Below are positions 15,778 to 27,948 of a stretch of DNA of 64,000 nucleotides, one piece after another; within the stretch, counting starts at the first letter, position 1; every line of letters begins with the position of its first letter. A program made the translations under genes and the position numbers. Below the pieces are notes generated by a model. That model searched no databases. It worked only from the letters and a program-made list of their open reading frames with translations, and was not told the DNA's origin. Origin of the DNA: Oscillospiraceae bacterium (lineage in GTDB: Bacteria; Bacillota; Clostridia; Oscillospirales; Oscillospiraceae); NCBI GenBank assembly GCA_017465625.1, contig JAFTVV010000022.1:174053-238052 (forward strand). The letters run 5' to 3'.

Positions 15778-18423
15778 ATGAACAAAGAATTGCCCAAGGT
15801 CTATGAGCCCCAGCAAGTAGAGAAGGAAATTTATCGTATGTGGGAGGATGGTGGTTATTTCCACCCTGCAGGAAAATCTGATGCTAAACCTTTCACCATC
15901 GTTATGCCGCCTCCCAATGTTACCGGTCAGCTGCATATGGGACACGCAATGGATGCAACCTTACAGGACACCCTGATCCGGTTTAAGCGGATGCAGGGCT
16001 TTAACGCACTGTGGGTTCCCGGAACGGACCATGCGGGTATTGCAACACAAATCAAGGTTGAGGAAGAACTGCGGGTAAAGGAAGGTTTGTCTCGTCACGA
16101 TTTAGGACGCGAAAAATTCCTGGAACGTGTTTGGGACTGGAAGCACCAGTACGGCAACCGTATTGTACAGCAGCAGAAAAAGTTGGGCGCCTCCTGCGAC
16201 TGGGACAGAGCGCGCTTCACAATGGACGAAGGATGTTCCAAGGCTGTTCGTGAGGTGTTTGTGTCTCTCTACGAAAAAGGTCTGATTTATAAAGGCTCCA
16301 GAATTGTCAACTGGTGTCCGCATTGCGTGACTGCTCTTTCTGATGCTGAGGTTGAGTATGTGGATAAGCCCGGTAAGCTGTGGCACCTCAAGTATCCCAT
16401 TGAAGGAGAGGATGGCCGCTATGTGATCGTGGCAACCACCCGTCCCGAAACTATGCTGGGTGACTCCGGTATCGCCGTCAATCCCAACGACGAGCGCTAT
16501 CAGGATCTTATTGGCAAATACTGCATTTTGCCCCTGATGAATCGCCGCATCCCTGTTGTTGCAGATGAGTATGTGGATTTGGAATTTGGCACAGGCTGCG
16601 TGAAGATGACTCCTGCACACGACCCCAACGACTTTGAGGTCGGCTTGCGTCACAACCTGGAATCTATCCGCGTGTTGGATGACAACGGCCGAATCAATGA
16701 ACTGGGTGGGAAATACTGCGGTCTGGATCGTTATGAAGCCCGTAAAGCAATCCTTGCAGATTTGGACGAGCTCGGACTTTTGGAGAAAACCGAGGAGCAT
16801 CAGCACAACGTTGGTACTTGCTATCGTTGCAGTAATGATGTAGAACCCATTGTTTCTGCACAGTGGTTTGTGAAGATGGAACCCCTTGCAAAGGAAGCTA
16901 TTCGCTCCGTGAAAGAAGGGGAGACAAAGTTTGTTCCCGAACGTTTCACAAAGAATTATATGAATTGGATGGAAAACCTTCACGACTGGTGTATTTCCCG
17001 TCAGTTGTGGTGGGGTCACCAGATTCCCGTATGGTACTGCGCTGAGTGCGGCCATATGACCTGCACAAGAGAAGATGCCCACGTATGTGAAGAATGCGGA
17101 AGCGACAAGATTGAACGGGATCCCGATGTGCTGGACACCTGGTTTTCTTCTGCCTTGTGGCCCTTCTCCACATTAGGTTGGCCGGATAAAACCGTGGATT
17201 TGGATACCTTCTATCCTACAGACGTTCTTGTAACCGGCTATGATATTATTACGTTCTGGGTATCTCGTATGATTGTTTCCGGTCTTGAGCATATGCAAAA
17301 AGCACCTTTCCACACGGTGCTGATTCACGGCCTGGTTCGTGACGATAAGGGTCGTAAAATGTCCAAGAGCCTTGGAAACGGCATTGATCCGCTGGAAATT
17401 ATTGATAAATACGGCTGTGATGCACTTCGTATGAATATGGTGATGGGCAACTCTCCCGGAAACGATATGCGTTTCTATGTGGAGCGCTGTGAAGCGATGC
17501 GTAACTTTGCCAATAAGCTGTGGAACGCCAGCAGATACGTGCTGATGAATCTGGGAGAAGACGCGGTTAATAAGCTGCCGGACACTAAGGATTTAACTAT
17601 TGCAGACAAGTGGGTTCTGTCCAAACTGAACACCTTAATTGCAGAAGTTACCGAAAATCTTGAAAAGTACGAGCTTGGTATTGCCGTTCAGAAGGTATAC
17701 GATTTCTTGTGGGATACCTACTGTGACTGGTATATCGAATTGACAAAGGCAAGACTTTACAGCGAAGATGCCGCACAGAAGCAGACTGCTCTTCAGGTTC
17801 TTGTCTATGTGCTGGATCAAACACTGCGCTTGCTGCATCCCTTTATGCCCTTTATCACAGAGGAAATTTGGCAGAGCCTGCCCCACGATGGTGATGCACT
17901 GATTGTTGCACAATGGCCCGAGTATACAGATGCACTGAAATTCCGTTCCGAAGAATTACAAATGGAATCGGTTATGAACGCTATTCGTGCCATCCGCAAT
18001 CGTCGTGCGGATATGAATGTACCTCCCTCTAAAAAGGCTGCACTGTATATCCTTACCTCGAAGCCGGATGTGTTCACTGAAGGTGAGGGCTATATGCAGC
18101 GTCTTGCGTATGCCGATGAGATCACAATGCTGGATGCTGAGCCTGAAAACATTGACGGAATGGTTTGCTGCACAACAGCCGACGCAAAGCTCTACATTCC
18201 TATGGGACAGCTTGTGGATGTGGCTAAGGAAGTGGAGCGCGTTCAAAAGGAACTGGAAAAGGCACAAAAAAATCTGGCCGGTCTGGAAGGCAAGCTCTCT
18301 AACGAGAACTTTATTTCCCGTGCACCCGAAGCGGTTGTGCAGGCCGAACGTGAGAAAGCCGATAAAGCGCGTGCCCTGATTGATCAATTACAGGACAGCC
18401 TTGATGCTTTGAAAAAGCTTTAA
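15778..18423 (+). CDS. valS: Valine-tRNA ligase
   Basis: An 881-aa class I synthetase of normal Firmicute length. The HIGH-type motif is HMGH inside [20 protein letters not shown] is present as [13 protein letters not shown], and the editing CP1 domain has [12 protein letters not shown] and the HDPNDFEVG segment. A CxxC-rich zinc patch ([14 protein letters not shown]) lies in the middle, and a C-terminal coiled coil ([19 protein letters not shown]) contacts tRNA. The ATG follows AAGGAG in the T-box 3' flank; the frame is open further upstream through the leader, which is not translated. It is the only gene in its transcript, ended by a strong terminator. Confidence 0.98.
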   Translation: MNKELPKVYEPQQVEKEIYRMWEDGGYFHPAGKSDAKPFTIVMPPPNVTGQLHMGHAMDATLQDTLIRFKRMQGFNALWVPGTDHAGIATQIKVEEELRVKEGLSRHDLGREKFLERVWDWKHQYGNRIVQQQKKLGASCDWDRARFTMDEGCSKAVREVFVSLYEKGLIYKGSRIVNWCPHCVTALSDAEVEYVDKPGKLWHLKYPIEGEDGRYVIVATTRPETMLGDSGIAVNPNDERYQDLIGKYCILPLMNRRIPVVADEYVDLEFGTGCVKMTPAHDPNDFEVGLRHNLESIRVLDDNGRINELGGKYCGLDRYEARKAILADLDELGLLEKTEEHQHNVGTCYRCSNDVEPIVSAQWFVKMEPLAKEAIRSVKEGETKFVPERFTKNYMNWMENLHDWCISRQLWWGHQIPVWYCAECGHMTCTREDAHVCEECGSDKIERDPDVLDTWFSSALWPFSTLGWPDKTVDLDTFYPTDVLVTGYDIITFWVSRMIVSGLEHMQKAPFHTVLIHGLVRDDKGRKMSKSLGNGIDPLEIIDKYGCDALRMNMVMGNSPGNDMRFYVERCEAMRNFANKLWNASRYVLMNLGEDAVNKLPDTKDLTIADKWVLSKLNTLIAEVTENLEKYELGIAVQKVYDFLWDTYCDWYIELTKARLYSEDAAQKQTALQVLVYVLDQTLRLLHPFMPFITEEIWQSLPHDGDALIVAQWPEYTDALKFRSEELQMESVMNAIRAIRNRRADMNVPPSKKAALYILTSKPDVFTEGEGYMQRLAYADEITMLDAEPENIDGMVCCTTADAKLYIPMGQLVDVAKEVERVQKELEKAQKNLAGLEGKLSNENFISRAPEAVVQAEREKADKARALIDQLQDSLDALKKL

Positions 18424-18432
18424 TATGATATT

Positions 18433-18464
18433 TTCCCCTGCCGAATCGGCAGGGGAATTTTTTT
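18433..18464 (+). terminator. valS terminator
   Basis: TTCCCCTGCCG and CGGCAGGGGAA around AAT, followed by seven T. Confidence 0.92.
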
Positions 18465-18538
18465 AGCTACTCGATTCCGACTGTAATTTTCATTTCCTGT
18501 TTTTATACTTATAGCATCACCACAAAAGGAGGAATTAT

Positions 18539-18862
18539 ATGCAATTAACCAGTTTTCTACAAGATGGAAAGCTTACTGTCGCATTGACGGGAGAAATTGA
18601 TCATCATTGCGCAAAAGCCTATATTCAGGCCATTGAAGGAAAGATCGAAGCTTATACCCCTCATACGTGTGTCCTTGATTTTTCGGAGGTAACATTTATG
18701 GATTCGTCAGGGATTGCCGTCGTCATTAATGCCCTGCGAAGTATTACAAGAATCGGGGGAAGGCTGATTTTATCTGCATTAAATGAACAGCCTAAAAAAG
18801 TTTTTAAATCATCAGGGATGGACAAAATTGTAGATATTCAGGAGGAAATATATGAAGTTTGA
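18539..18862 (+). CDS. spoIIAA: Anti-sigma F factor antagonist
   Basis: A 107-aa STAS-domain protein. Its unphosphorylated form binds SpoIIAB in the forespore and frees sigma-F. The phosphorylation motif DSSG lies at residues 55-58 in VTFMDSSGIAVV, the expected place. It starts at the ATG after AAGGAGG and leads the operon spoIIAA-spoIIAB-sigF, overlapping spoIIAB by 11 bases. The family operon is normally driven by sigma-H and Spo0A, but I could not find a convincing sigma-H promoter in the 74 bases between the valS terminator and this gene. Confidence 0.95.
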   Translation: MQLTSFLQDGKLTVALTGEIDHHCAKAYIQAIEGKIEAYTPHTCVLDFSEVTFMDSSGIAVVINALRSITRIGGRLILSALNEQPKKVFKSSGMDKIVDIQEEIYEV

Positions 18863-19283
18863 AAACTATATGACGATCGAATTCCCGAGCAAATCTTCCA
18901 ATGAAGCATTTGCACGCGCTGCTGTTGCCGGATTTGCCGCACAAATGGATCCGACGCTGGAGGAACTGGGTGATATTCGTACAGCCGTTTCAGAGGCGGT
19001 TACAAATTGTATTGTGCACGCATATCCGGATTGCATTGGAACAATTACGTTACGTTGCAAAATTTTAAAAAATAAAACACTGGATATTACCATCAAAGAT
19101 AAAGGGGTAGGGATTGAAGATGTAGATCTTGCCCGACGCCCGATGTATACCACCGGCGGAACGGATCGCAGCGGAATGGGCTTTACGATTATGGAGAGCT
19201 TTATGACCAGTATCGTTGTAAAGTCTTCAAAGGGAAACGGAACGGTTGTCCGTATGCGCAGAAAACTACAGGGCTGCAAATGA
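18852..19283 (+). CDS. spoIIAB: Anti-sigma F factor (serine kinase)
   Basis: A 143-aa GHKL-type protein kinase that holds sigma-F inactive in the predivisional cell and mother cell and phosphorylates SpoIIAA. The N box is EAVTNCIVHAY, the G1 box is IKDKGVGIED and the G2 region is GGTDRSGMGFTIMES. The start lies within the end of spoIIAA and the stop overlaps sigF by four bases (ATGA), so all three are translationally coupled, which keeps their ratio fixed as known for this switch. Confidence 0.95.
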   Translation: MKFENYMTIEFPSKSSNEAFARAAVAGFAAQMDPTLEELGDIRTAVSEAVTNCIVHAYPDCIGTITLRCKILKNKTLDITIKDKGVGIEDVDLARRPMYTTGGTDRSGMGFTIMESFMTSIVVKSSKGNGTVVRMRRKLQGCK

Positions 19284-19984
19284 TTGCATTGGAAGAGTTG
19301 ATTGCAAAATGTCAGTCAGGAGACGAGCAGGCGAAGGAAGTAATTTTAAAACAGAATAATGGTCTGATTTGGTCTATTGTGAAACGTTTTGCAGGGAAAG
19401 GAACGGAAACAGAGGACTTATATCAATTAGGTTGTCTTGGCTTTTTGAAAGCAGTAGACGGATTTGATCTGCAGTTTGGCACACAGTTTTCTACATACGC
19501 TGTACCAAAAATAGCAGGAGAAATCAGAAGGTTTTTACGAGATGATGGAGCGATTAAGGTATCCCGTGGCATTAAGGAACGCGGAGCAATAATCAAGACA
19601 GCACATAATGCTCTGCAACAGAAGCTTGGACGAGATCCAACAATTCAGGAGCTGTCTGAACATACAGGCTTTTTGGTGGATGAAATTGTGGAAGCAGAAT
19701 CAGCTTTGGCTGTTGTGGAATCCATTCATCAATCAGCAGGGGAGGACGGCTTCAGTCTGGAAGATGTACTAACAGACACCCAAGGAGAAGAACAGGTATT
19801 AGAGCAAATTTCTTTACATCAGGCAATTTGCAATTTGCCGGAAAAGGAGAAAATGGTTATAAAGCTTCGGTACTTTCACGGATTGACCCAGGAGCGCACC
19901 GCAAAAATTCTCTCTGTAAGCCAAGTGCAGGTTTCCCGTATTGAAAAAAAGGCATTGGGATTTTTAAGAAAAATGATGGTTTAA
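19280..19984 (+). CDS. sigF: Sporulation sigma factor F
   Basis: A 234-aa sigma-70 family factor that directs early forespore transcription. It shows region 2 (NNGLIWSIVKRFAG, EDLYQLGCLGFLKAVDGFD, YAVPKIAGEIRRFLRDDG), region 3 (KLGRDPTIQELSEHTG) and region 4 (LTQERTAKILSVSQVQVSRIEKKAL). Sigma-G is a close relative, but the position directly behind spoIIAA and spoIIAB identifies sigma-F. The ATG overlaps the spoIIAB stop. A separate promoter for pcrA follows, so the operon probably ends here, though no strong terminator is visible in the 71-base gap. Confidence 0.94.
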   Translation: MIALEELIAKCQSGDEQAKEVILKQNNGLIWSIVKRFAGKGTETEDLYQLGCLGFLKAVDGFDLQFGTQFSTYAVPKIAGEIRRFLRDDGAIKVSRGIKERGAIIKTAHNALQQKLGRDPTIQELSEHTGFLVDEIVEAESALAVVESIHQSAGEDGFSLEDVLTDTQGEEQVLEQISLHQAICNLPEKEKMVIKLRYFHGLTQERTAKILSVSQVQVSRIEKKALGFLRKMMV

Positions 19985-19996
19985 TACATTTTCATC

Positions 19997-20025
19997 TTTA
20001 CCTTTTGCCTTATTTGCTGTAAAAT
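19997..20025 (+). promoter_or_regulatory. Sigma-A promoter for pcrA
   Basis: TTTACC, 17 bases, TAAAAT, about 30 bases before the pcrA start. Confidence 0.65.
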
Positions 20026-20055
20026 ATATGCATCCGTTTTTATGTAGGTGCAAAT

Positions 20056-22443
20056 ATGACAGAACAGCAATTTAACCGATTTTTAAGTGCAAGAAAAAGA
20101 TATATTGAAAGTCAATTTAAAGCGCTCAATCCGATGCAGCGGCAAGCAGTCCTGACAACCGAAGGGCCTTTACTGCTCCTCGCAGGTGCAGGCAGTGGCA
20201 AAACGACTGTCTTAATTCACCGTATAGCCAATCTTCTGCGCTTTGGACGTGCTTCCGACTGCACAGATATTCCCGATACCATCACACCAAACGATATTGA
20301 ATTTTTGGAATCTTTAATGTCTCCAATATCGGATCAGGATTGTGCGCGTGCGGATTTTTTGTGTGCAGTAGAGCCTGTTGCGCCATGGAATGTTCTGGCT
20401 ATTACGTTTACCAATAAAGCGGCCAACGAACTGAAAGAACGGCTTTCGTCCATGCTTGGACCGAAAGGGCAGGACGTTTGGGCGCTGACATTTCACGCCA
20501 CCTGCTGCCGTATTCTGCGGCGTGATATCGAGCGCTTGGGTTATGCGTCATCCTTTACCATCTATGATGCCGCTGATTCTGAGCGCGTTTTAAAGGATAT
20601 TATTAAGGATATGGGTTTGGATGACAAGACATTCCCTGCGAAATATGTTTTAAGCGTTATCAGCCGCGAAAAAGATAAGATGGTTTCTGCGGACGAGTAT
20701 GCCCTGAAGGCCGAAGATGCCCAGGATGTGCGTATGTGGCACATTGCCAAGGCGTACCGAACATACCAGCAAAAACTAAAGGAAAACAACGCAGTAGATT
20801 TTGATGATATTATCTTCCTGACGGTAAAATTGTTGCAGGAACATGAAGATGTGCGCACTTACTATCAGCGTAAATTCCGATATGTTCTTGTAGATGAGTA
20901 TCAGGATACAAACCACATGCAGTATCTGCTTACTTCCTTGCTTGCGGGTGGATACGGTAATATTTGTGTTGTGGGTGATGACGATCAAAGTATTTATCGT
21001 TTCCGTGGTGCGACGATTGAAAACATTCTTTCTTTTGAAAAACAATATCACGGAAGCAGAGTCATCCGTCTGGAACAAAATTACAGATCTACAAAGTCCA
21101 TTTTAACTGCCGCCAACGCAGTAATTTCCAACAACAAGGGCCGAAAAGGGAAGCAGTTATGGACCTCCAACGAAGAGGGAACACCCATTACCATTTACGA
21201 GGCATCTGATGAAAGTGCAGAAGCGTCCTACGTTGCCAGCCAAATTATTAACAAGCCTGAGGGAGAATCCTTCAAGGATCATGCAATATTATACCGTACC
21301 AACGCCCAATCCAACGCATTGGAATTTGCATTCAAGCGCAACGGTATACCATATCGTGTGTTTGGCGGTATGCGGTTTTTTGACCGTGCGGAAATTAAAG
21401 ATATGCTTGCATATCTTTGCGTGATCAATAATCGCAAGGATGATTTGAGAATTCACCGAATTATCAACAACCCTCCAAGAGGTTTAGGTGCTAAAACAAT
21501 CGAAACAGCAGATCGTTTGGCACAGGCAGAGGGAAAGGGACTATACAGTGTTGTTGCAGACCCTTATTCTTACGGTCCTTTAGAAAAGTCTGCCCAAAAG
21601 CTTCTTCAGTTTTCTGCTCTTATTGAGGGACTTGCCGGCCTTTTGGATGACGGTATGCCGCTTCCTGAATTTTATGAGGAGCTCATGCTGCGCACCGGGT
21701 ATATTTATATGCTGGAAAGCAAGCCTACTGAGGAAAACAAAACACGTCTTGAAAATATTCGAGAGTTAAAATCAAGCATTCTTTCCTATGTAGAAAACGC
21801 AGAAACGCCTACTTTGGCAGGTTTTTTGGAGGAAATTTCGCTTTATACCGACTTGGAGGAGTATAATGACGACGACGATGCCGTCGTAATGATGACCATG
21901 CACGCTGGCAAAGGACTGGAGTTTCCGAGGGTTTACCTTGTGGGATTTGAAGACGGGCTTTTCCCCGGGATGAAAGCAATCGGGGATGACGAGGAAATGG
22001 AAGAAGAGCGTCGTTTGTGCTATGTTGCAATCACGCGCGCACAGAAACATCTGACCATTTCTTATGCGCGCCAACGTATGCTTTACGGACGCACCAACGC
22101 GGCTCTGCCATCCAGATTCCTGAGGGAAATACCGGATCATATTACGGTTAAAAAAGGCGGATATCTATCACGAGAGCCTTATTACGCCCGTACAAGCTTT
22201 TCTTATACTTATCCCGAGCGTGCAAAGACTGCTGCAAGCGCTTATACTGTTCCGTCCCGGCCTGCTGTCCCGTTGCTGGAGCTGAGCAAAGGAAATATGG
22301 TTCGGCATACCGCTTTTGGCCGCGGAATGGTTCTGTCCGTTGTAAAAATGGGCGCAGATGCTTTGCTTGAAATTGCGTTTGATCAGATCGGCACCAAAAA
22401 ACTGATGCTCAAAAGTGCGTCAGCGCATATGAAAAAACTGTAA
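20056..22443 (+). CDS. pcrA: ATP-dependent DNA helicase of the PcrA/UvrD family
   Basis: A 795-aa superfamily 1A 3'-5' helicase used in repair and in clearing recombination or transcription intermediates. Motif I is AGAGSGKTTVL (about residue 42), the motif Ia region is ITFTNKAANELKERL, motif II is DEYQDTN, motif III is GDDDQSIYRFRGA, motif IV is QNYRST, motif V includes MTMHAGKGLEF and motif VI is VAITRAQKHL. A C-terminal Tudor-like segment (HTAFGRGMVLSVVKMGADALLEIAF) that binds RNA polymerase in PcrA is present. The start is ATG after a weak AGGTG site. ligA, a classic neighbour of pcrA, lies downstream with yunB between. Confidence 0.95.
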   Translation: MTEQQFNRFLSARKRYIESQFKALNPMQRQAVLTTEGPLLLLAGAGSGKTTVLIHRIANLLRFGRASDCTDIPDTITPNDIEFLESLMSPISDQDCARADFLCAVEPVAPWNVLAITFTNKAANELKERLSSMLGPKGQDVWALTFHATCCRILRRDIERLGYASSFTIYDAADSERVLKDIIKDMGLDDKTFPAKYVLSVISREKDKMVSADEYALKAEDAQDVRMWHIAKAYRTYQQKLKENNAVDFDDIIFLTVKLLQEHEDVRTYYQRKFRYVLVDEYQDTNHMQYLLTSLLAGGYGNICVVGDDDQSIYRFRGATIENILSFEKQYHGSRVIRLEQNYRSTKSILTAANAVISNNKGRKGKQLWTSNEEGTPITIYEASDESAEASYVASQIINKPEGESFKDHAILYRTNAQSNALEFAFKRNGIPYRVFGGMRFFDRAEIKDMLAYLCVINNRKDDLRIHRIINNPPRGLGAKTIETADRLAQAEGKGLYSVVADPYSYGPLEKSAQKLLQFSALIEGLAGLLDDGMPLPEFYEELMLRTGYIYMLESKPTEENKTRLENIRELKSSILSYVENAETPTLAGFLEEISLYTDLEEYNDDDDAVVMMTMHAGKGLEFPRVYLVGFEDGLFPGMKAIGDDEEMEEERRLCYVAITRAQKHLTISYARQRMLYGRTNAALPSRFLREIPDHITVKKGGYLSREPYYARTSFSYTYPERAKTAASAYTVPSRPAVPLLELSKGNMVRHTAFGRGMVLSVVKMGADALLEIAFDQIGTKKLMLKSASAHMKKL

Positions 22444-22488
22444 TATTTATTCGTTTTGAGCATATTCTGTTCTCAGGGAGGGAACGGG

Positions 22489-25093
<2,605 letters not shown>

Positions 25094-25097
25094 TTAA

Positions 25098-25139
25098 AAA
25101 AAGTCGATGTGTTCCAATCTGGCGGCACATCGACTTTTT
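25098..25139. terminator. Bidirectional terminator between ligA and the small Cys-rich gene
   Basis: AAAAAGTCGATGTG and CACATCGACTTTTT form a 14-base stem with A and T runs on the two sides, so it can stop transcription from both directions. Confidence 0.9.
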
Positions 25140-25142
25140 ATT

Positions 25143-25352
25143 TTATAAATCAAAATCCTCTCGGGCGTATTGCTGAAAATCCATTGCTTTCGTTTTGGGA
25201 GGGACACGCTTACAGGGGTCATAACGAAATTTACGACAAGCTTTCACACAGTCTACAACGCCTTTTTTGACACATAATGCTTCCCGTTCGTTTAAAATAG
25301 TTGCATAGCTGCAGTAGGTGCAGTCTCTGGCAATTTTCTTTCTGAAAAGCAT
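25143..25352 (-). CDS. Small cysteine-rich protein, 69 aa
   Basis: A short basic protein with Cys at positions 11, 14, 27, 35, 39 and 47 (CTYCSYAT, then single Cys and a C-x3-C pair). The spacing suggests a bound metal or iron-sulfur cluster, but I know no named family. The ATG follows AGGAGG by eight bases; six extra codons upstream (starting MQEVIK) lack a site. It ends at the terminator shared with ligA and lies directly downstream of ylbJ in the same direction after a 29-base gap, so the two may be co-transcribed. Confidence 0.72.
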   Translation of the reverse strand: MLFRKKIARDCTYCSYATILNEREALCVKKGVVDCVKACRKFRYDPCKRVPPKTKAMDFQQYAREDFDL

Positions 25353-25381
25353 TTTTATAACCTCCTGCAAAATTTTCTTTA

Positions 25382-26395
25382 TTATACACGATATAATTTG
25401 TTTTTTCCAGTATTATTTTTCGTTCTTTGTCGAATAAGAAATACAAACAGCAAAAAAGAGAAGAAAATTACAATATACAAAACGGTATATTTTCTTTGCA
25501 GGATGAAATAATCGGTGTAGATGGCCGTCAGCATTACGGCAAGAGGAAGCTGGATAGATTTTCCCAGGAAATATGACCGCATCGATAATCCGCTTGTTAC
25601 AGATGCAATCTGCATAATGATGCAAAATCCGCCCATTGTGAGCATTGCTGAGCACAGGATCATTTGATGCGCAGAACTGATGCCATTTTGAAGCGATATA
25701 CAGCCGTTTGAAAGTTCGATCATACCACCGAGGAGCACAGAAATTTCGTGCGGTAAAAAACATAAAAACCATTTGTTTATAAATGACAACAGTACCTTTC
25801 CCAGAATAATCCAGCCGCAAATTGTAGCTGTAGTATGTAATGCATCGTTAAATATTTGGATGAAGGATTTCTTGTTCGATCTTGTGGGGGTTGGAATAGA
25901 TTGTTCATTGCTTTTCAAGAGAATGGCGGTCAGAATGGAAGAAAGAATCTGAATCAGCCAAATCGCCCATAGTGTTGTTACCTGATCAAAAACACAGCCT
26001 AAAACACCGAATATAAACGCAGGCCCCGGATTATTACAAAAGAGAAGAAGATGTTCTGCATCCTTTTTGGATAGTTGACCATTTTGATACGCGTTATAAA
26101 CACATTTTGCTCCTGCTGGATATCCGCTGATGAGCCCTGTGACGTATAAATACTCCGTTCCATCGGGAATACCGCATAAGGATGAAATAGTTCGATTCTT
26201 TTTTGCTTTTTTGCCCTCAAACGATTGCATAAGCAATCCAATTAGAAAGATAAAGGGAAACATTGACGGCAAAATTGTTTTTAATGCTGTTTCTATTCCT
26301 TCTTGCGCCCCGTAAAGCGCAGTTTTACTGTCGAAAATGAGCATCAAGATTAAAGAGCAGTATATGCTCATTGATATCCTGTTTTTATAGTTCAT
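25382..26395 (-). CDS. ylbJ: Sporulation integral membrane protein YlbJ-like
   Basis: A polytopic membrane protein of about 337 aa with a nucleoside-recognition (Gate) domain pattern: LPSMFPFIFLIGLLMQ near the start, the conserved LISGYPAGAKCVYNAYQNG region, LFCNNPGPAFIFGVLG, and several later helices. YlbJ is required for formation of heat-resistant spores in Bacillus and is expressed in the mother cell. Of several possible starts I prefer the ATG at 26395, with GGTGAT upstream; the frame is open to a TTG at 26428. It is divergent from yqfC, another sporulation gene. Confidence 0.82.
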   Translation of the reverse strand: MNYKNRISMSIYCSLILMLIFDSKTALYGAQEGIETALKTILPSMFPFIFLIGLLMQSFEGKKAKKNRTISSLCGIPDGTEYLYVTGLISGYPAGAKCVYNAYQNGQLSKKDAEHLLLFCNNPGPAFIFGVLGCVFDQVTTLWAIWLIQILSSILTAILLKSNEQSIPTPTRSNKKSFIQIFNDALHTTATICGWIILGKVLLSFINKWFLCFLPHEISVLLGGMIELSNGCISLQNGISSAHQMILCSAMLTMGGFCIIMQIASVTSGLSMRSYFLGKSIQLPLAVMLTAIYTDYFILQRKYTVLYIVIFFSFLLFVFLIRQRTKNNTGKNKLYRV

Positions 26396-26480
26396 CCCAT
26401 ACATCACCGATAAGATATTATGTTCCAAACAGCAATTTCATCCGAACGTGCTCATAAAATTTTATACAGGAGGCGATAAA

Positions 26481-26771
26481 ATGGATAGAAAATCAGTGGA
26501 ACAGCGACTGACTGAAATGCTGTCTGTGAATCATTATTCCGGAGGCAAGAAGCTTCTGGTAGAGATTGTTGGTAATCAGTCCTTATTGGTTGAAAACCAC
26601 CAGGGGATCACACTTTATAACGACCAAAAGGTGATTGTGAAATCGAAGGAAGGGCTTGTGGAAATTGAAGGCTGTATGTTAAAAATCAAAAAAATATCCA
26701 ACGAACAACTATGGGTGAGGGGAGACATTGGCTGTGTGAAATTTACGGAAAAGGATGGTCTGATTGGATAG
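26481..26771 (+). CDS. yqfC: Sporulation protein YqfC (YabP family)
   Basis: A 96-aa protein of the YabP/YqfC family, small beta-rich proteins made during sporulation. The C-terminal half (ITLYNDQKVIVKSKEGLVEI, EGCMLKIKKIS) carries the typical strands. The ATG follows AGGAGG by eight bases; the frame has an extension upstream starting MLIK that lacks an SD. The downstream yqfD TTG lies inside the last codons of this gene, so the pair is translationally coupled, as in Bacillus. Confidence 0.85.
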   Translation: MDRKSVEQRLTEMLSVNHYSGGKKLLVEIVGNQSLLVENHQGITLYNDQKVIVKSKEGLVEIEGCMLKIKKISNEQLWVRGDIGCVKFTEKDGLIG

Positions 26772-27948
26772 AACGGGACGTTTTGTTGTACTTGAAGTCG
26801 TCGGATCGGACATTTCCAAAACCATAGAGCTATTAACACAAAAAGGATGTTTACTCTATGAAATACAGTACCTGGATGAATTAACAGTAAGATTTGAGAT
26901 GAACCATCAAGACCTTAAAATTGCGAAAAATGTTGCGTCCAAATGCGGCGATCGCATAAGAATTTTAGCCGTAAAAGGGTATTTATGGAACGTCATCCGT
27001 GTGTACAAGCGACCTGTTCTTCTGATATTTACGATCTTGCTCCTTGTATTAACGATTTTTATCCCGAAACACATCTTTTTTATAGAAATAGAGGGGAGCT
27101 ATATCACTTCCGAAGATCAAATTTTAGAATACGCCAGTGAATGTGGGCTGTATTTTGGCTGTAAGGCCGACAAAATTGACAGCGGTGCGTTTAAAAATAA
27201 AATGATTTCAAAGCTTTCACACTGCCGATGGATAGGCGTTACTTCATCCGGCTGTGTGGCAACGATTCATATCAGCGAGAATGAGGCAGAAAATAATCCA
27301 GACATTCAAAAAAATACCGTTAGCCATATTGTTGCCGCAAATGACGGTCTTGTAGATGAAATTACGGTTACCGATGGCGTGCAAATGTGTAAGGTGGGAC
27401 AAATTGTGCGAAAGGGGCAGATTTTGATTTCCGGATATGAGGACTGCGGCCTATTTGTCAGAGCATCGAATGCCCAAGGAACTGTTTATGCCAAAACTTC
27501 CAAATTGATTGACGCGGTAGCTCCCCAACCGAACGAAAAGCACCCCGGTTCTTTCAAAAAAAACACAAGTTATGCACTACTTATTGGAAAAAAACAAATA
27601 AATTTAAAAAATGACAGTAGCATTTCACCTGCACATTGTGTTAAAATAAGAAAAGAAAAATATCTGACCCTGCCCGGTGGGTTTAAATTGCCGATTGCAC
27701 TTGTAAAAACGTCCCAAATCGCTTATGATAATAAAGATTATGATTCGGATGCAGGGGATGTGTGGCTTGGCAATTATTTGCGAACTTATATACAATCGCA
27801 AATGCTTGCAGGTTTCGTATTACAGGAACAGCTTGACACCGAGCAAACAAATGGCTATACATGGATATCCGGCTCCTATTTTTGCAGAGAGCAAATCGGA
27901 TATTCAGTTACTGAGGAGATTATAGATAATGGCAGAAATGATGGTTGA
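26764..27948 (+). CDS. yqfD: Sporulation protein YqfD
   Basis: A 394-aa membrane-associated sporulation protein. After a soluble N-terminal part (VVLEVVGSDISKTIELLTQKG) comes one hydrophobic helix around residues 84-103 (PVLLIFTILLLVLTIFI) and then a large extracytoplasmic domain with the VAANDGLVDEITVTDG segment. The gene uses a TTG start overlapping the yqfC stop and overlaps phoH by 20 bases. In Bacillus yqfD is under sigma-E and needed for sporulation; the mechanism is unknown. Confidence 0.88.
   Translation: MDRTGRFVVLEVVGSDISKTIELLTQKGCLLYEIQYLDELTVRFEMNHQDLKIAKNVASKCGDRIRILAVKGYLWNVIRVYKRPVLLIFTILLLVLTIFIPKHIFFIEIEGSYITSEDQILEYASECGLYFGCKADKIDSGAFKNKMISKLSHCRWIGVTSSGCVATIHISENEAENNPDIQKNTVSHIVAANDGLVDEITVTDGVQMCKVGQIVRKGQILISGYEDCGLFVRASNAQGTVYAKTSKLIDAVAPQPNEKHPGSFKKNTSYALLIGKKQINLKNDSSISPAHCVKIRKEKYLTLPGGFKLPIALVKTSQIAYDNKDYDSDAGDVWLGNYLRTYIQSQMLAGFVLQEQLDTEQTNGYTWISGSYFCREQIGYSVTEEIIDNGRNDG

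Noticed and set aside
16102-17082. Long minus-strand open frame (326 codons) inside valS
   Set aside because: Antisense shadow of valS; the valS product has all family motifs.
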